Of a stretch of DNA of 64,000 bases, positions 62,592 to 64,000 are shown piece by piece (the stretch's first letter is position 1; every line of letters begins with the position of its first letter). This DNA is from JAFMKE01 sp964655225 (GTDB taxonomy: Bacteria; Bacteroidota; Bacteroidia; Chitinophagales; UBA8649). The translations under genes and the position numbers were made by a program. The notes under the pieces were generated by a model, which saw only the letters and a list, made by a program, of their open reading frames with translations, did no database searches and had not been told where the DNA came from. The stretch is from NCBI GenBank assembly GCA_964655225.1, contig CAZZMB010000003.1, positions 1-64,000 of the forward strand. The letters run 5' to 3'.

Positions 62592-64000
62592 ATGAAATTT
62601 GAACTAGTATCTAAATTTAAACCAAAAGGCGATCAACCTAAAGCAATCAATGAATTGGTAAAAGGTATTGAGACCCAACAAGAAGCGCAAACTTTATTGG
62701 GTGTAACCGGCTCTGGGAAAACCTTTACCATTGCAAATTTGATCGAGCGGACACAGAAGCCGACACTAATTCTAACCCATAACAAAACTTTAGTTGCTCA
62801 ACTTTATGGAGAATTTAAACAGTTCTTTCCTAATAATGCAGTTGAATATTTTGTTTCTTACTACGATTACTATCAGCCAGAAGCATATATGCCCTCATCT
62901 GATACCTATATTGAAAAAGATTTACAAATTAATGAGGAAATTGATAAGTTACGGCTAAGTACTACCGCTTCTCTCCTCTCCGGTCGTCGTGATATAATTG
63001 TAGTTGCATCTGTTTCATGTATATATGGCATGGGTAATCCAATTGATTTTGCTAGCGGAATTATAAAACTAAGTATTGGCCAAATAATTAGCAGGAATAC
63101 ATTTTTGTACGACTTAGTTTCTTCGCTTTACAGCAGAACAATTAGTGATTTCGCACGAGCTACGTTTAGAGTTAACGGCGATACTATTGACATCAATGTA
63201 CCCTATGCAGACTATGGTTATCGAGTTAGTTTTTTTGGAGATGAAATCGAAGAGCTTTCAAAGTTTGACGTGCAATCTGGTAAAACAGAAGCTGACCTAG
63301 AAGAGATGACCATTTTCCCAGCTAATCTTTATGTAGCGCCAAAAAACCAAATGAGCTCTTTGGTCAATAATATACAAGATGATTTAGTAAAACAGGTAGA
63401 TTATTTCAATAGTATTGATAAGCATTTAGAAGCGGCCCGACTAAAAGAAAGAGTAGAATTCGATTTGGAGATGATTAAGGAACTTGGTTATTGTTCAGGT
63501 ATTGAAAATTATTCAAGATATTTAGATAAACGAAATGAGGGCGAACGACCCTTTTGTCTAATCGATTATTTTCCAGATGACTTCTTGTTTGTAGTAGATG
63601 AAAGCCATGTGACTTTACCTCAAGTGAAAGGTATGTATGGAGGTGATCGATCTCGAAAAACCAACCTTGTTGAGTATGGATTTAGACTACCTGCTGCTTT
63701 GGATAATCGGCCACTTAATTTTCAAGAATTTGAAGGGATTATGAATCAAAGTATCTTTGTGAGTGCCACACCTACGGATTATGAGCTAGAACGATGTGAG
63801 GGAGTTGTTGTTGAGCAAGTTGTTCGGCCTACGGGACTTCTTGATCCAGAAATTGAGGTAAGACCTACTCAAAATCAAATTGATGATTTACTGGAAGAAA
63901 TAAGAATAAGAAGAAATCTCAATGAAAGGGTTTTAGTAACTACTCTTACGAAACGGATGGCAGAAGAGTTAGCAAAATACTTCGCTAAGATGGGAGTCCG
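62592..64000 (+). CDS. uvrB: Excinuclease ABC subunit B (3' end cut by window edge)
   Basis: About 469 of ~660-680 residues visible. Helicase motif I GVTGSGKT is at residues 37-44, the damage-binding beta-hairpin region YYDYYQPEAYMP near 91-102, and the motif II region DESHVTLPQV near 337. Starts at ATG 62592; the promoter-like sequence CATTTTTG ends nine bases upstream, so the leader is very short. It loads onto damaged DNA with UvrA and recruits UvrC; the C-terminal UVR domain is outside the window. Confidence 0.97.
   Translation, partial: MKFELVSKFKPKGDQPKAINELVKGIETQQEAQTLLGVTGSGKTFTIANLIERTQKPTLILTHNKTLVAQLYGEFKQFFPNNAVEYFVSYYDYYQPEAYMPSSDTYIEKDLQINEEIDKLRLSTTASLLSGRRDIIVVASVSCIYGMGNPIDFASGIIKLSIGQIISRNTFLYDLVSSLYSRTISDFARATFRVNGDTIDINVPYADYGYRVSFFGDEIEELSKFDVQSGKTEADLEEMTIFPANLYVAPKNQMSSLVNNIQDDLVKQVDYFNSIDKHLEAARLKERVEFDLEMIKELGYCSGIENYSRYLDKRNEGERPFCLIDYFPDDFLFVVDESHVTLPQVKGMYGGDRSRKTNLVEYGFRLPAALDNRPLNFQEFEGIMNQSIFVSATPTDYELERCEGVVVEQVVRPTGLLDPEIEVRPTQNQIDDLLEEIRIRRNLNERVLVTTLTKRMAEELAKYFAKMGV

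Overview
The window is an AT-rich chromosomal segment of a Bacteroidota bacterium, most likely from the Flavobacteriales or a neighbouring order. The evidence is the -7 promoter element TAnnTTTG in front of many genes, weak Shine-Dalgarno signals with several near-leaderless starts, two secreted proteins with type IX secretion sorting domains (types A and B), a MerR/M23 gene pair, a very long LepB, and menaquinone genes. It is scaffolded sequence: three runs of exactly 100 N (8602-8701, 29780-29879, 44756-44855). I see no insertion sequence, prophage, CRISPR array or rRNA. Nearly all of it is core housekeeping sequence, and I find no convincing new multi-gene system.

Layout. 1-8.4 kb: a truncated secreted M1 peptidase, an SDR, a three-gene minus-strand unit (unknown protein, hexapeptide acyltransferase, polysaccharide flippase), thymidine kinase, an S41 protease and a small membrane protein. 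8.9-21.6 kb: a plus-strand run with a two-component pair, a glycerolipid acyltransferase overlapping gpsA, mutS2, isochorismate synthase, menD, an FtsE-like ATPase, a family 2 glycosyltransferase, dapB. 21.7-29.4 kb: lepB, tRNA-Arg(ACG) with a terminator, MerR and M23 genes, alaS, a TPR membrane protein, a hotdog thioesterase, dcd. 29.5-36.4 kb: a gap-broken ArsC-like gene and TPR gene, fbp, aspartate kinase, and a 1230-residue cell-surface protein with seven tandem Ig-like repeats. 36.9-46.3 kb: polyprenyl synthase, RNase R, a META-domain protein, an AsmA-like protein, a histidine kinase cut by a false assembly gap, ornithine aminotransferase. 46.4-50.6 kb: a MlaE/MlaF/SDR operon, another SDR, bioB. 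50.7-58.6 kb: a minus-strand run with a UbiA-like protein, an M42 peptidase, a 51-residue Cys/Lys-rich protein, pabB, purA, an STAS protein, Fur, RelA/SpoT. 58.8-64 kb: tRNA-Leu(UAG), tig-clpP-clpX, a small unknown gene and the start of uvrB.

Themes. Several modules stand out: menaquinone (isochorismate synthase, MenD, possibly the thioesterase), phospholipid synthesis and transport (acyltransferase with GpsA; MlaEF), envelope biogenesis and secretion (LepB, M23, AsmA, T9SS cargo), protein quality control (Tig, ClpP, ClpX), nucleotide metabolism (Tdk, Dcd, PurA) and stringent response (RelA/SpoT).

The most useful observations are: (1) the gap inside the histidine kinase gene is false, because the 55 bases before it are repeated exactly after it and removing the artefact restores an intact 504-residue kinase; (2) a small Cys/Lys-rich gene with a TTG start and its own promoter lies between pabB and the M42 peptidase gene; (3) promoter positions decide start codons for fbp, dcd, rnr, the M23 gene and menD; (4) a perfect 10-bp inverted repeat abuts the bioB promoter; (5) the ornithine aminotransferase carries a four-cysteine insert next to its active-site lysine; (6) a UbiA-like protein has lost the acidic residues of its first motif.
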